From Zelopaecilomyces penicillatus (Eukaryota > Ascomycota > Sordariomycetes > Hypocreales > Pseudodiploosporaceae): a DNA stretch of 64,000 nucleotides. The notes beneath the pieces are model-generated. The model was not told where the DNA came from and did not search any database. It saw nothing but the letters and a program-made list of their open reading frames with translations. Location: positions 3,720,001 to 3,784,000 of the forward strand of contig VCCP01000002.1 in NCBI GenBank assembly GCA_005765155.1. The letters run 5' to 3'. Shown here piece after piece: positions 9,668-20,850 of this stretch; within the stretch, counting starts at the first letter, position 1; each line of letters begins with the position of its first letter. Made by a program: the position numbers and the translations under genes.

Positions 9668-10773
9668 TTAACCCCACGGCTTGGTTGAATTGTGCCGGAA
9701 AAAGGGTTGCGGATCCTGCTCTCGCTTGTCGCCACCGATTGCCTTCCACCACACATCGGTAGACCATCGAATGATCCTCTCCGCACTACCAAGAGCAGTG
9801 GCTGCGGGCCGAACGTCCAGGTAGTAAACGGCCTCATCATCCCCGCTATCGGATTCTCCAGAATAGTAGTCAATGACATATCGAATCTGTTTCTGTTCGC
9901 CGTTTACCTCTCGCGACACATACCAGTCATGCCGGTCAAATGGGACATCCGTACTGATGCAGGTTAGAGTTTGGTTTTAACTTCGAACGACTGGCAACAC
10001 AACATCGAGTACTTACCCATATTTGGAGGGGTAAATCCATCCCAACACTTGCAACATTGTAGCTTTGGGTGTCAAATCCTTTGGTCTGCCTTGGAACCGA
10101 ATAAGTGACGGCTCAATTTTCGTTCCATCCCAGTGTCGATCCAGCTCTTCTGTGACATGGGCCTCCCCACGTTTGCACACCTGCCATCCCTTGTACAACC
10201 CGCGAGCGAAACGTTGCTCCCACTCAACAATTTCCGCCCATGCACCTTCGTTCAGGAAATTATGTATAGAGACCATAGATTCAACGGCTGTAACGTCTGT
10301 GTCGGTATAGCCTTTGCGCAGCATGGCGTTGTACATTTGCTGGGGTGATGGATATTCCCAAGTTCCATCACCCGATCCCTTGGGTATGGACGACTCCTCT
10401 CGACTTGTCGGCAGCGCTATGGTCTGATTTGCGGCAGGTTTTTGCGAAAGGTCCGGAAACATGTAATTTAAAGGATTCAACTGTGACAGTACGGACTTGG
10501 GCGTTTCCGCAGAAGGGGAGGCATGTGGTACGGGACAGCTTGACGGAGCAGGTGTATCGACTGGTTTCTGACATTTTCCCTTATTGGGATTCAGACCTTC
10601 AAGGGTCTTCTTGTGCATAGGGCAGCCACTCTACAGCCAGTTAGCGAGCTATTGTGGGTAAGCCTGGTTCGATATAATTTCCTTACTGGTGGTGATTGAC
10701 CTGCTGTGACAGCAGGATGTCCCTTTGGCGTATGTGCCGCTGCAGGGCTTGCATCAGCCCAAAACCAGCCCAT
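9668..10773 (-). CDS. CYC3: Cytochrome c heme lyase (holocytochrome c synthase)
   Basis: Three exons, 10773-10687, 10630-10017 and 9953-9668, encode 328 residues; the two introns have GTAAGG and GTAAGT donors and TAG/CAG acceptors. The enzyme attaches heme covalently to apocytochrome c in the mitochondrial intermembrane space. The heme-regulatory Cys-Pro motif SGCPMHKK (Cys32-Pro33) forms exactly across intron 1, and a second CPV motif lies at about Cys61. The core reads TWEYPSPQQMYNAMLRKG, then IHNFLNEGAW with the conserved heme-ligand His near residue 150, then LGWIYPSKYG joined across intron 2 to TDVPFDRHDWYVSREVNG, and ends in WWKAIGGDK. Length and order fit the family. No N-terminal presequence is evident, as expected for this family. 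It is divergent from the mitochondrial MCP2-like gene. Whether it acts on cytochrome c or c1 cannot be read from the sequence. Confidence 0.95.
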
Positions 10774-11152
10774 TATGACTTATGGCACCAAGTTATCTGA
10801 ACGGAAGGAATTAGGTCGGAATTAAAAAGTATAGAGTAGAGAGACGCAAAAAGAGGGGCGCTCAGGGTAAGTCGAAGCCTTGAAGGCAAAGAAAAAATTC
10901 GGATCTTATCGCATCATTCTTTGATCGGGGAAAGCCGATGCAACTTCTCGATCAATGGCACGTGTTTACCCGAGTTACCCCCGTGGCAATCTCAGCTACG
11001 TCACCAATTAGTTAGTACGAGGGCAGGCCATGCGGGAGCTTGCGGAAGTGGGAAGTGGTTGTTAAACAAAACCTTGCCATGCCATCCTTTTTACATCATC
11101 ATTATGATCACAACCATCCGATTATGATCAACACGCCAGATTGTTTGCCGAG
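10774..11152. promoter_or_regulatory. Divergent promoter region, CYC3 / MCP2-like, with CACGTG
   Basis: These 379 bp separate two head-to-head genes for mitochondrial proteins. A palindromic E-box-like CACGTG lies at 10959-10964. Shared control of the two genes is an inference. Confidence 0.45.
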
Positions 11153-13296
11153 ATGAGGACCGGTTTTATTTTCGGAAGATTCTCCGCTCGTCTCATATTC
11201 CGGCAGCAGTTTTGCAACGCACCCTTCTTGCGCCGAGCCGGGTCCCGGATACAGACGAGGCAAATACCATGGAGTGGAAGATCAGCACGGGCGATTGCAT
11301 TGCAAGCCTCAGCCGGCGCAGCTACGCTGGGAACGGCAGCTTTTGTCAGTGCATCGCAGCGAGACAATGGTGGTACTGATGAGACGGGCGAACTCCGTAT
11401 GTTGGAGTTGTCGAGAGCCGAGATCAAGAAAACAATTGCCGACGACGACCGTAGAGTTTCGAGGGTAGTTCACGAAGTATTATTGTTTCTCGACGTTTAT
11501 GTTTGGGAACCATTATGCACTGGGGCGAGGTTTCTGCACCTCGTTGTTATATTCGTTCCAGTTATTCTCTCCGTCCCTGCGGTATGGCTCGGGCGACGGA
11601 ATCCCGAACGAGACAATGAGAGGAGCGGGACCCTTTGGTGGTATCAGTTTCTAGTTAAAGCCATGGAGCTGGCCGGTCCAGCCTTCATCAAATTGGGCCA
11701 ATGGGCTGCATCAAGATCGGATATCTTCCCTACGGAAATGTGTGAAACAATGTCGAAACTGCACTCGAATGCGCCGGCTCATTCCATGCGAGCCACTCGG
11801 GAGATAGTGGAAGCCGCATTTGGTGGCCGTGCTTTTGAGGACATATTTGAAGAGTTCAATGAGAAACCATTGGGGGTTGGTGCCATTGCTCAGGTATACA
11901 AGGCAAAGCTGAAGCCAGACCTTGCTGCGCCCCAAGATGGGGATATCAACACTCAGGAGCCACGAGCTTTGTCGCAGAATGTGCGGCATCATGTGGATAC
12001 CGTGCTGAAAAGCTCGCCACAACGAGTCCCTTCCACTTATGTTGCTGTCAAGGTGCTTCACCCTCATGTTGAGCGTACGGTGCGACGAGACTTGAGAATC
12101 ATGTGGTTTTTTGCATCTGCCCTCAATGCTATACCTACAATCGAGTGGCTATCGCTGCCCGACGAGGTCATACAGTTTGGAGAAATGATGAAACTCCAGC
12201 TTGACTTACGGATTGAAACCGCCAATTTGGAGAGATTCCGCCAGAACTTCAAAGAGCGCTCCACGGCCTGGTTCCCATATCCTTATTCTGACTTCACCAC
12301 TCGAAATGTGTTGATCGAAGAATTTGCGCAGGGTATACCTTTGGCTGATTTTATAGAGAATGGTGGTGGCGTATTTCAGCACGACATCGCGAACGAGGGC
12401 CTTGATGCCTTTTTACGAATGCTTCTACTAGATAACTTTGTACATGCCGACCTTCATCCTGGAAATATTATGGTTCGCTTTTACAAATCTGCGCAGCCAG
12501 ATCTCACACTTCGACGGACGCCCGAGAAACCTCCTGGTGACGACAAGTCAGACGTCACCGAGCAAGTGCTGGAACGGCTAAGGCCCTACCGTCATCGAAA
12601 GGACAAATCGGCATGGGAAGCGGAGCTAGCCAAGATCGATGCCGAAGGATATCGACCGCAGCTCGTATTTATTGACACGGGGCTCGTGACTGAATTGAAT
12701 GAGACGAATCGCAACAATTTCCTTGCCCTATTTCGCGCGGTTGCAGAATTCGATGGGTACAAGGCTGGCCATTTGATGTGTGAGCGATGCCGTCAACCCG
12801 AATCCGTCATTGACAAAGAGGTCTTTGCCCTCAAGATGCAGCACCTCGTTCTCAGCGTCAAGAGCCGAACCCTTGCTCTGGGAAATATCAAGATTGGAGA
12901 TATTCTGCAGCAAGTACTCTCCATGGTACGAAACCACCATGTACGACTAGAGGGCGACTTTGTCAACGTTGTCATCAGCATACTTTTGCTAGAGGGTATT
13001 GGTCGCAGCCTCAATCCGGACGTTGATTTACTCAGCAGCTCGCTGCCTATTCTGAGACAACTGAGCGCCCAGAGCGCCGCTGAGATGGCCAAGCATGGCG
13101 ACTTTTCTATGATTATAGTATGGATGGGCCTTGAGACACGACGCTTCTTGCAGGCTAGTGTTGACGATGTAAGTCTTGAATGAACCTTTTTGTCATGTCG
13201 GGATTTCAGGAAGTCTTTGAATTGATAGATTGCTAACATTGACGTCACTAGGTGGAACGCTGCGTCAAATACGATCTCCTATCACCTAATGTATAA
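11153..13296 (+). CDS. Mitochondrial ABC1/ADCK (UbiB-type) atypical kinase-like protein, MCP2-like
   Basis: Exons 11153-13168 and 13252-13296 encode 686 residues; the last 15 codons lie in exon 2, after an 83-nt intron with a GCTAAC branch site. The N-terminus is Arg-rich without acidic residues (MRTGFIFGRFSARLIFRQQ), typical of a mitochondrial presequence. A hydrophobic segment (FLHLVVIFVPVILSVPAVWL) may be a membrane anchor. The UbiB-type KxGQ motif appears as FIKLGQWAASRSDIFP near residue 178. The Ala-rich loop is GVGAIAQVYKAKL, the ATP-site Lys lies in VAVKVLHPHV near 297, the catalytic-loop-like HADLHPGN near 430 and the metal-site FIDTGL near 505. It resembles yeast Mcp2 and ADCK2-type proteins of the inner membrane, linked to lipid homeostasis. 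Assignment within the ABC1 family is less certain than the family. Confidence 0.88.
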
Positions 13297-14318
13297 AACA
13301 AGTCTATCACCTATGTTTAGATATAATGAATCGGAGAACAAGGGTAGTCATGATTCGGCGTAGAGGGTTGCTTTTATGTTTGATAGAAATGACGAAGCTC
13401 AGAGCAATAGGCTGGCTACAGTGAGCGCCGGCGAGCGCTGGAACTGGACATTGGGTATATATGACGAGGCTTGGTAACATTATTAGGGGTAATTTACCAG
13501 GATAAACATTCCCCTCAGGCTTGAAAAGAATGACTCACGAGTTTCTGATGTCACGAACGTATCAATGTGGAAGTGTGCTGACAAAGTGGTGATCTCGTGT
13601 TTGACTTGATGTCGATTACGATTTACGAGAGGCAAAAATCCAAAATGGGCATTAAAAATATGTATGTATTGTATTGAGTACTCCATCGCTATCTTTAGCT
13701 TTGATTAAAAGAATATTCATTCATCCGTCATACTTCAATCGAACTGTCGACAAGGTCTACAACTGCAAGAATACAAGCCAAGCTAGTTTTCGACACCCGG
13801 AATGGTTTCTAAACAAAAAGACAGTCGTGTCCGCTTTGTACAATGTTCACAATGCTCAAGGCATTGTGAACACGAAGCGTGCCTGATTTGGCTGCGAATC
13901 TCGTGTGATGGGCGCATAGTCACACCCGGGTATCTATAGTTCCGAGCGACCGCCATCTTGGGGGGTGTTTTTTTTCTTCTTTTAGAGGGATGCATTTGGC
14001 CCGTCGTCTATTATGCTGTAGGTTGCAAACTCTCAACTTTGGCAACTGAATTGACACTTCGTCGCCTCGCAAATATTGTGGTTGTCCCTTTCGTTCCATC
14101 TGGCATTGAAACTGACCACTAGCGAATAAGAGCAAGCCGCTTTTCTTCCTGTATTCGCATCCTCGGACATCAAAAATATATGCTGAGTTGGAAGCTTTCC
14201 CAACCCATTCTCAGCCACTAGACTGTGTGATCCTTATGGATGCTCCTTGCTTTTGTGACCCTTGGCGTATTGTAAGCAAGGCTGATCAACAAGTGAAACA
14301 AAAGGCTCCAGCTCAGCC
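13297..14318. other. Intergenic, 1 kb, with one perfect hairpin
   Basis: This stretch lies between two converging genes. The only notable structure is the inverted repeat at 13844-13872, listed separately. Several 60-70-codon frames on both strands look random. Confidence 0.4.
13844..13872. repeat. Perfect 12-bp inverted repeat with 5-nt loop
   Basis: The arms TGTTCACAATGC (13844-13855) and GCATTGTGAACA (13861-13872) are perfect reverse complements around the loop TCAAG. It lies about 550 bp past the MCP2-like stop codon and 450 bp from the next gene's stop. It has no T-run and no known role. Confidence 0.8.
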
Positions 14319-16013
14319 CTAGTCTGTACTGGCGCTCAATTCCATCGACTTTTCCCAAAGATTCCTAAGGAGCGTCGCTGTACCATCTTCTTCCTCTGTT
14401 CCAACTAGACTTGAACCACTTAGTCTCTCATGAAGTCGGCTCATATCATCGCCCTCAAAGCTGGACCCTGTGCCGTTCATTCGTACTGTCGCTACCTGCT
14501 TTGACGATGCTGTTGGGCGGGAATCCGGCATACTAACATTTCGGACATGACGAACAGGAAGCTCAACTGATCGTTTGCTAGTAGTAGTTGAAGCGGTTCC
14601 GGTGCGTGGTATTCTCCTGGTCTTGTCCATGCCGGGCAGGTGACCGAGCCGAGTTAAAGATCTTGCGATTGGATTTTGACATCGGCGAACAACCAGATAT
14701 TCCATTCCAGTGCGCTCTAGAAGTTTTCCAACACGGGGATCACGGCTGTTACCCCCATCATATCCAGGGTCTCCAACACCGATCAAGGGGTTGGCTCCAA
14801 CTGCGCCACCAGCACCCGTCACCGTCTGGCTAGGCTCAATTGATGAGCTGGCTCTTTGAAGATTGAGCTTTTGCTGTATGCGCGATGTTTCGGCTGTTGG
14901 AGCGGCAGTGCGCCTAGCAGATTTGGGAACTAATGCGCTGTCATCAGCTCCCGTCAACTGCGCTCTATCAACGTGGTCATGCGATTGCGACAGATTGGCC
15001 ATTGAATGTGGTCGTCGGGGAATGTCATCAGACCGAAGCGAAGCTGCTCGGGCAGAGTTATAAAATGATCCCTCACTAGTAACTCCAGAGCCAGGGACTT
15101 CGACAAATCGCGAGGTAAGCTCATCCTCGTGGCTTCCGTTTTGCGGTGATGGCTCATGCTCGGTTGAATTGAGCGATAACTGCGAGGCCGTAGCCCTGGC
15201 AATATCGGCCGTCATTTTTGGCGGAGCACCGTGGGAAGGGGTTCGTTGGAGAAGACGGGAAGTCAAATACTCCTTGTGTTGCACGGTTCGCCGCTCCGGC
15301 GAAGTCAGCTGAGGCAGTGTAGGATGATTGGGAGTATGTGGCCGGGAATTAGCTGCGCTTCCTCCTGGCCTAAAGGAAGACTGCGCGCTGCTATTCAACG
15401 AGCCTTTGCGCGACAGATATGGCGAATTGGAACCGCTGGCATCGACCCATTCGTCCTCATCGACTTCCTGCTCGTCGTCGTCGTTGCCCAGATCAAAATG
15501 GACCTGTGACTTGGTGGACTTGGCCAGGCGATGGAAGGCAGTTCCACTGGCGCTGTGTTTGAGCTTATCCGATGAGCGGTTTCGCTTGCTGACCTCGACG
15601 TGCGAGCGATTGCGCTTCAGGTTGGTGTGCGACGAAATTTTAGGAAGATTGGTGGATGAGGACTGGCTTGTCAGTCTGAGCTCGCTGGTCGCACGGCGTT
15701 GGGGGGACGGACGATCGGGCAATTGAGGTGATTCGGCATCGATGGGCGACTGAGGTTTTCGGATCTGGTTGAGTTTGGCAGCTGCCAGAGCTTGCTGGTG
15801 CTGCTTTTGCAGTCCTTTGTTGGAGGGAACGCGGGCGTGGACTCGGCCAACGTGACGTTGTTTCTGGTGTTTGGAGCGCGGCTGGGCAGCAGCTGAGATG
15901 TCGCTGTAATCGCTCATACGATGGTTGAGGGGAGGCCGTTTTGATTGGCCGCTGACAGATGCAGCCGCAGCTGCAGCTGCAGATGCGCTGTCAACGTCCC
16001 TGTCTGAGGCCAT
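14319..16013 (-). CDS. Probable TORC1 subunit TCO89-like protein
   Basis: A single exon encodes a 564-residue, Ser-rich, mostly disordered protein. An Ala tract follows the start (residues about 10-18). Blocks that look conserved are VHFDLGNDDDEQEVDEDEW with ASGSNSPYLSRKGS, TADIARATASQLSLN, SRFVEVPGSGVTSEGSFYN, a region RDPRVGKLLERTGMEYLVV followed by NPIARSLTRL, and a C-terminal LLRNLWEKSMEL. This arrangement is what I associate with filamentous-fungal proteins annotated as TCO89, a fungal-specific TORC1 subunit at the vacuole. That name is a recollection of the family and is not proven here. The start at 16013 is the first ATG. The 5' region contains degenerate GTGCTGT repeats. Confidence 0.62.
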   Translation of the reverse strand: MASDRDVDSASAAAAAAASVSGQSKRPPLNHRMSDYSDISAAAQPRSKHQKQRHVGRVHARVPSNKGLQKQHQQALAAAKLNQIRKPQSPIDAESPQLPDRPSPQRRATSELRLTSQSSSTNLPKISSHTNLKRNRSHVEVSKRNRSSDKLKHSASGTAFHRLAKSTKSQVHFDLGNDDDEQEVDEDEWVDASGSNSPYLSRKGSLNSSAQSSFRPGGSAANSRPHTPNHPTLPQLTSPERRTVQHKEYLTSRLLQRTPSHGAPPKMTADIARATASQLSLNSTEHEPSPQNGSHEDELTSRFVEVPGSGVTSEGSFYNSARAASLRSDDIPRRPHSMANLSQSHDHVDRAQLTGADDSALVPKSARRTAAPTAETSRIQQKLNLQRASSSIEPSQTVTGAGGAVGANPLIGVGDPGYDGGNSRDPRVGKLLERTGMEYLVVRRCQNPIARSLTRLGHLPGMDKTRRIPRTGTASTTTSKRSVELPVRHVRNVSMPDSRPTASSKQVATVRMNGTGSSFEGDDMSRLHERLSGSSLVGTEEEDGTATLLRNLWEKSMELSASTD

Positions 16014-17939
16014 GGCTCCCTGTTGGTGTGCTATGATGTGCTGTAGTAATGCTGTGAAGTGCTGTGGTGTGCTGTAGTAGTAAGTTTGCCTTGCGCTGCG
16101 CTATAGCTCGCTATGAGTTGGGTAAATTGATGCAATTTGATTTGAGCCCGTCGTGCGCCTGCTCAGGGCAAACCCGTGGGGTGAAAATTCGCTTGGACGG
16201 ACGCGATGTGCAGATTTGCTGTCGTCTTGAACAGGAGGACGTTGTCCAAACTGTCGTCTCCGTTGGGGCCACGAGGCAGTGGTGGTGAGCGAGACTGAGA
16301 CGCCCAACTTGAGTAACAATGACCAATGGCTGGGGCCTGCGAGAAGGGGACGCGATGCAACAGAGGATCCTCGAGGTGGTCGCAGGGGGGTCAATTGGCC
16401 GTCGAGCTGCGGTTGCGATGGAGAATGGCGTAGGAAGTGCGACGTGAGGACGAATCGCCGGGTGGGAGATGCTGGCAGGAGATGTTGGAAGGGCGAAGGG
16501 GGTTGAGAAGGCTTTCGAGGAATGCGGAAGATTTGCAGAAGTTTGCAGAAGCACAGTTGGCAACCGCACACGACAGAGGGCACCCGTTTTGGCGGTCGCG
16601 GTCTAATCAACTAATCAAGGCACTGACTGATACTGACGCTCTTTTTCCGAGACAGACCGCTGCCGGGCCGCCGGCTTTCGAATGCGGAGAAGAAGAAAAA
16701 AAGTTACTTCCAATGGTGGGCGGTGGTCCTTGTTGGGAAAGTGGTTGGTTGGCTAGTTGGCTGGCTGGGCCCGGCGTAATAATAAAGAGGAACCATTTCA
16801 TCACACCTGGTAATTGATAGCATGGAATACCTGGGTAGGTGACGATAGAATGCCAAACGAAATGGCAATCAGTGGACCGGCGCACAGAAACCCATTAGCT
16901 CGCACAAAGCTTTATTAGCATAGCTACGTGGCATCCGCTAGCATACCGTGTGCATGACTATTAGGTAGCTTCATGCGGTCAAGAAAAGGTGTGTGCGAAC
17001 AGTGCGATGCCATCCATTGGACCAACTTGCCCGACTTACAGCTCCTTGCAGTGCGATTCATCTCCGTCACACGGAGTGTCGGTATAGGCAATTTCTACGG
17101 AGGTATTCGTCACTGGCCAAGCGAGATGCGCACAGCATGAGCTGGTTGAAGACTTGAGATGACGCAGCAAACCGCAGCCTATGACTCGTCGGACGTAAAT
17201 CCTGTGATTAATTACAAGGGTTAGACCGACGAAGGCACAGACGGCAACTTGCGGAGTACAAAGGACGTGTGAATACATAAGTTGATCCCAAGTTTGAGGA
17301 GTGGCGCCATGGAATCCCATGAATATTTTGCCCAATGACGAGGCGCCTCAGCGCAGCTCTGCGATTGGGCAATTGCAATTCCTGGCCAAACTAAGCTGAT
17401 AGGTAGCTCAGCAAGCCCCGATATTGAAGCAAGGCAATTAAACTGTCGGCGTAAATCAAGCAGGCATCCCCTTTGCATGCACGACGAGGGTGTAATTACT
17501 TTAACTTACCTAGGTAGTTATCTAGCTGGGATTGAATAATGTACCTACCACCTGGAAATGGGCCTGATTGTACAAGCTTTAGTTATAGGTAGTGTGGGCT
17601 GAGATGCGTCGATAGCAACACAAGTAAAAGTATCCATTCCATCGCTCTAGATTGACGCCAGAGATATTTCAAGAAGAGCTCCACATTTAGAAGGCAGCTG
17701 TTGGGCAAAGGTGGTTGAATGAACCATGATGTAATGAATGAAAGACGGCCCCAGGAAGGGAGCTGGAGGCACTGTACCATGTCACGTGCACTACTACCGT
17801 CCCGCTTGCCTGATTTCATCATTGCAGATTCCCAAGCACTGTCGCCTTCCTGGCCCGCGTTTTCGAGTCTCAATTTCAAGACAGCCGCGCCACGCAAGAC
17901 TTTGTTGTTACGCTTAAATTACCTTAATCAAGTCACATA
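16014..17939. other. Long divergent intergenic region (1.9 kb)
   Basis: This stretch separates the TCO89-like gene from SPF30. It begins with degenerate copies of GTGCTGT (16029-16080), probably the 5' leader of the minus-strand gene. It then has GC-rich DNA to about 16750, and several TAGGTA motifs including the palindrome at 17507. Open frames of 100-170 codons at 16101-16610 overlap each other in different frames and are rejected. Confidence 0.4.
17507..17516. promoter_or_regulatory. Palindromic TACCTAGGTA element, copy 1
   Basis: This perfect 10-bp palindrome lies 424 bp upstream of the SPF30 start codon. An identical copy lies just upstream of BFR2. A regulatory role is only a guess. 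Confidence 0.3.
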
Positions 17940-18901
17940 ATGTCGGCCATTGAAAGCATCGAGGAGGAGAAGAAATTGTATCAAGAGCAAGTCAGTCGCA
18001 TGCATCCCGCCTTGCAACCTTGAAACATCCGCGACTAACCATATGTGCAGCTTGACATTGTTGCTGGCCAGATCCGGGACGACCCTGAAAATGCAGAGCT
18101 TCAAGCGCTTCAGGACGAGTTAAAAAGCCTAATCAATCTTCTGAATGAAAACATTACTGAGCTCAAGCCTAAGCAGGCACCTAAGCCAGTCGCGAAAGAG
18201 CCCTCTCCACCACCAGAGCCTGCGAAGTGGTCACGCGAGAATCACCCAGCTTTCAAGAAGACCGTGGTAGTGCCCGAAGAAAAGGAAGAGCCTCCCGCGA
18301 ACTATCAAGTCAACGACACCGTATCAGCTAAATGGGTATCCGGCGACAAAGCCTTTTATCCGGCTAGGATCACTTCAATAACTGGGTCGTCCACTGACCC
18401 GATATTTATCGTCAAATTCAAGAGCTATGATAATACAGAAACACTGAGGTCGAGAGACATCAGGCCCATATCCAACAAGAGAAAAGCCGAGACCTCGGCG
18501 ACGGCCACCCCAGCAGTTACCACTCCTTCAGGACCCGGTGTAGTCTCCTCTGCTGGTGCAACACTGTATCCGGAGGCTAAGAAAGAACTCGAAGCGGGGC
18601 AAGAGGCTGCCAAACCGTCCAAGCCCAAAAAGATCAAAGCGACCAGGGAGCTGGAAGCTGGCAAATCTAAGTGGCAAGACTTCAATGCCAAATCCAAATT
18701 TGGCAAATCACAGAAAAAGGATAGCATGTTTCGAACGCCTGAGGGCATTCACGGCAGAGGTGAGCCTATGGAGTCTTGGAAATTCACAGAGCGGAAGGTA
18801 CTAATTCATTTATAGTTGGCTTCACTGGTTCTGGCAAGATTATGAGCAAAGACCCTACACGAAGCCGTCACGTCTACCAGACGAATGAGGAGGTTGACTA
18901 A
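17940..18901 (+). CDS. SPF30: Tudor-domain splicing factor SPF30/SMNDC1-like
   Basis: Three exons, 17940-17990, 18051-18759 and 18816-18901, encode 281 residues. The introns are 60 nt (GTCAGT donor, CTAAC branch, CAG) and 56 nt (GTGAGC donor, TACTAAT branch, TAG). The N-terminus is helical and Glu-rich with LQALQDELKSLINLL. Residues about 102-157 form a Tudor domain: YQVNDTVSAKWVSGDKAFYP followed by ARITSITG and FKSYDNTETL. The C-terminal motif FRTPEGIHGR joins across intron 2 to VGFTGSGKIMSKDPTRSRHV, a hallmark of SPF30/SMNDC1. These proteins act in spliceosome assembly and bind symmetrically dimethylated Sm proteins. Without splicing intron 2 the frame would end in an unrelated tail, which supports the model. 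Confidence 0.9.
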
Positions 18902-19320
18902 TAAATTTCTCTATTGACCAGGACAAGAACTTGCCATGAATGGTATTTGCACGGCGTTAGGAGCATTTTGGGCCAGCTATTATGTTTCTTTCTCTTGCGG
19001 TAATTTGCCCTGCGCTCGAGCATGGTGGAAGCTAACCTTTTGTGCCTGACAACACTGCCAGGTGATTGGTCTACCACGCATTTTCGAGTACATAGGATCT
19101 CGCAGGTTATGAACGCTGAGTTTCGATGAGAGTGGCGTAAAACCAGATATTCAACCCAGCGAAACACGCCCCTCTTATACCTTTGAGAGAGGATTGCTAA
19201 GTTAAAATGGCAGGCCTTATATTTGTTTCCACGCAAACATTTTACGACGCAGAAATAAAAGAACAGGAACTATATAGTCAATTCTTCCAGTAAAAAAAAT
19301 AAACTATGTAACTTTGTTCC
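18902..19320. other. Convergent 3' region
   Basis: This stretch between the stop codons of SPF30 and IND1 contains AT-rich 3' sequence. No gene is seen. Confidence 0.4.
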
Positions 19321-20442
19321 CTATCCCGATGTCAAATCAATCTTGGGACAAATGGCTTCTGCGATTTGAAGGAATGCCGATGCTCTCTCACTAGACGGTT
19401 CAGAGACCACTGTAGGCTTGCCCTTATCGCCATCATCGCCAATATTAGGATGGAGCGGAATGTCGCCCAGAAAGTCAATCTCATGTTCTCGGCATATTTT
19501 CTCAACTCGCTCATTTGAGCCAAATATGTTGGAATGACCCTGGCAGTGAGGGCACGTAAAGAGCGACATGTTTTGTACCATGCCCAAAATATTCACATCC
19601 ACCGTCTTGAACATGTTGATGCCCTTTATTGCATCCTTTGTGGCCAGAGTATGTGGTGTTGTGACAATCACAGAACCTGCGAATGCATCAGTATAGACTC
19701 AACAGAGAGCAACCCAGCAGGTGTTTGAGAGGAATTACCGTCTAGTATAATCTGCTGAGTAATTGTTAACTGCGTGTCTCCTGTTCCAGGCGGTAGGTCT
19801 AGAACGAGAATGTCTAGGCCACCCCATTCCACTTCATGAAGGAGTTGTTGTATAGCTTTCATAACCATTGGTCCTCGCCATACGACCGGCGCGCTCTCGC
19901 CTACGAGATAGCCCATTGACATTGTCTTAACTCCATAGTTTGTCAAGGGAACAAGTTGGTTATCTTTTTGTTGGTTAGTAAAGGTATCTCATGACAATAT
20001 TGTGTGGATAAATTGGCTAACTCTTTGACAACCGGGGTTCACCGGACAGGTTAAACAGCGTTGGGATCGATGGGCCAAAAATATCCGTATCCAATATGCC
20101 TGTACGAAAGCCAAGTCTTGCAAATGCAAGTGATAAGTTTGCTGTTTAATACAATTAGATCCATATTTCATCTTCATTACCACCAGACTAGGAGCACAAA
20201 CCTGCGACTGTGCTTTTGCCGACACCTCCTTTTGCTGAAGACACGGCGATGACCTTCTCCACACCTGCAATCTTCCGCCTCTGAGGCCGTTTTGGCCATG
20301 ATGGCGGTGTACCTGAGCGGGGTAGTCCCTGATATCTCTATCAATTGAAGTCATTAAGGTCTAGAAAGGCTTTACTGACGAGCGGATTTTCATGATGAAG
20401 TGGCCGAAGAGCTTGAAAGAGGCGGCTGGGTGAGGGACGCAT
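19321..20442 (-). CDS. IND1: Mitochondrial Fe-S P-loop protein IND1 (NUBPL)
   Basis: Five exons, 20442-20380, 20328-20202, 20141-20022, 19963-19739 and 19676-19321, encode 296 residues, and every junction keeps the frame. The protein is an Mrp/NBP35-family ATPase that delivers Fe-S clusters for respiratory complex I assembly. The short Arg/His-rich N-terminus fits a mitochondrial presequence. After a Pro/Arg-rich linker comes IAGVEKVIAVSSAKGGVGKS, a deviant Walker A near residues 52-60. ILDTDIFGPSIPTLFNL, PVVWRGPMVMKAIQQLLHEV and LDLPPGTGDTQLTITQ follow. The cluster-binding CxxC is TCPHCQG (Cys220, Cys223). The CxxC and lack of an N-terminal four-Cys motif separate it from NBP35. Intron 3 uses a GTTAGC donor with ACTAAC branch. 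Confidence 0.92.
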
Positions 20443-20850
20443 TGACAGAAACTCTATGGGAATTTGATTACGTTGATGGCTGGGAGGATAGTTTGAGTTT
20501 AGGGCGGTAATTAACTAAGATTGATACAGGATTCTAGGAACAAATCAAGTTTAGAACGCGCGGTGAGATTTAGAAGTAGACAATTGAGGAGGAGCATGGC
20601 CGACAAAAGCATGGGAACATAAAGATCCTACCAAATCACATCGCTGAGCATGCCTGTAGCTCCGTTCTGTCAGAGCGCGCTGTACTAGTAGGTAGTTGAG
20701 ACCCACCAATGCGACAAGGTGGCTTGTTTCTGCCGTTTCGCACCGCCTAAAAGTTCGGAACGTGGCCCGGGTGCAGAAAATTCCCAGCGTGGGGTCCGCA
20801 GACAGTCTTCAAATCCAACCATACATACCTAGGTAGTAAGAGCCGCAAAA
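20443..20850. promoter_or_regulatory. Divergent promoter region, IND1 / BFR2
   Basis: This 408-bp head-to-head spacer contains the palindrome TACCTAGGTA at 20826-20835, 15 bp before the BFR2 start codon. Nothing else is distinctive. Confidence 0.4.
20826..20835. promoter_or_regulatory. Palindromic TACCTAGGTA element, copy 2
   Basis: It is identical to the element at 17507-17516. Its place in the BFR2 5' leader or core promoter makes a role in expression possible but unproven. Confidence 0.3.

Noticed and set aside
16101..16610. Minus-strand open frames of 110-170 codons overlapping each other
   Set aside because: They occupy several frames of GC-rich promoter DNA upstream of the TCO89-like gene, with no consistent start, codon bias or domain.
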